In this document: positions 63,415-64,000 of the stretch, piece by piece
Layout of the letters: each line of letters opens with the position of its first letter
Numbering within the stretch: the first letter of the stretch is position 1
Source of the DNA: Vanessa cardui
Taxonomy: Eukaryota; Arthropoda; Insecta; Lepidoptera; Nymphalidae
Length of the DNA stretch: 64,000 bases
Assembly (NCBI RefSeq): GCF_905220365.1
Contig: NC_061153.1
Coordinates: forward strand, 9,320,001-9,384,000
Direction of reading: 5' to 3'
Translations under genes and position numbers: made by a program
The notes under the pieces: generated by a model
Told to the model about the DNA's origin: nothing
The model's database searches: none
The model's input: the letters and a program-made list of their open reading frames with translations, nothing else

Positions 63415-63730
63415 CATACCTCAAATTAAATTAAATTAAGTTAAATTAAGTTAGAATAAATTAATGTTTATGCAATTGACTATGTATGATATGCAACTAT
63501 TTAAATTTGAATTATTATAAAATTAACATTGAAGTAGGTACATATTATTATTTTATATTTAATTAATAATTTTGATGTCTCTTGTAACTTAATCATATTT
63601 ACTTTTTTTTTTTTTGTATCTCAATTATTCACGCATGCTGTGATAACCTGTAATTGGAAGTGCAACTAATTCTTAGTCTAAGAACATCTTTTATGCAATT
63701 ACTAATGTTGTAACTTCTGTTGGTTGTCCC

Positions 63731-63765
<35 letters not shown>
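63731..63765 (+). repeat. (AAAT)n 3' tail of LINE-H
   Basis: About eight TAAA/AAAT units end the element. Downstream (63766-64000) is AT-rich DNA with no recognised feature. Confidence 0.9.
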
Positions 63766-64000
63766 CAATAGTCCTAGAGAGCAGATGTTCATTTGTTCTC
63801 TAACGGTAACTCAGATATTTTCTACCTGCTAATCGACCTTGAAAATTTACACTCTTATTAGAAATTCTAGTAAGAAACAATAATTTCTAGACTTCTGGCG
63901 TAAAAATAAGAGTCAGTAACAATTAAGAAGAAAGTATAAATTAATGTTATAATTGTCGAAATAAATTATTTACAATACACGAAATTATTAACATATATCT

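Larger units (their letters stand above)
60495..63765 (+). mobile_element. LINE-H: 5'-truncated LINE of the LINE-F family
   Basis: Holds a whole ORF2 with one frameshift, a 320-bp 3' UTR and an AAAT tail (63731-63765) preceded by GTTGTCCC. The protein and 3' end match LINE-F. ORF1 is missing, as in 5'-truncated copies. No target duplication identified. Confidence 0.82.

Overview
The window reads as AT-rich nuclear DNA from a butterfly or moth, and almost all of it is transposable-element sequence. I see no convincing single-copy host gene. The lepidopteran assignment is inference. It rests on a tRNA-derived SINE of a type common in Lepidoptera (5574-5898, 39993-40296), the 'gggctctgtgcaagcc' dispersed repeat (1535-1760), the 'CCCGGCTTCGCACGGGT' Helitron (34222-34473) and the mix of Dong/R4, CR1/Jockey-type, Gypsy, Copia and Tigger elements. 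The density and depth of nesting suit heterochromatin such as a W chromosome or a pericentromere, but the sequence alone does not show this.

Layout. Positions 1-2455 hold the tail of an unknown ORF, an LTR remnant carrying a small membrane-protein ORF, and a dispersed repeat. Positions 2456-43957 appear to be one minus-strand Gypsy element. Its two halves lie 35 kb apart: LTR, gag and the start of protease on the right; the rest of protease, RT, RNase H, integrase and LTR on the left. The split is inside the protease domain and was made by a minus-strand LINE (LINE-A, 7131-42584) with a GTCT target-site duplication. LINE-A was itself invaded by LINE-B (plus, 30567-39673), which holds a Tigger transposon (32529-36315), which holds a 1.7 kb insert with a foldback and a Helitron. 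LINE-A also took a SINE and, in its 3' UTR, a block with LINE-D (minus), a Dong element (plus, in a TAA repeat), LINE-E (plus) and LINE-F (minus, both ORFs intact). A 1.2 kb segment spanning the LINE-D 3' end was tandemly duplicated. The left Gypsy half also carries a 1.4 kb retroposon with one intact 405-codon ORF and no RT, plus a SINE with a 13-bp target-site duplication.

Positions 43965-64000 are a row of mostly broken elements: a Copia (minus), a tandem repeat array, LINE-C and LINE-G (plus), a Helitron helicase C-terminus (plus), a Harbinger-type fragment, a Gypsy LTR flanked by PPT and PBS with a second small membrane-protein ORF (minus), a gag-to-integrase deletion derivative of another Gypsy (plus), a 56-bp tandem array, a cysteine-rich ORF of a repetitive family (minus) and LINE-H (plus, one frameshift).

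Only LINE-F and the 405-codon ORF look close to intact. Since most others are broken, any activity would depend on enzymes supplied elsewhere. Clade names for the LINEs are kept loose because no alignment was possible.
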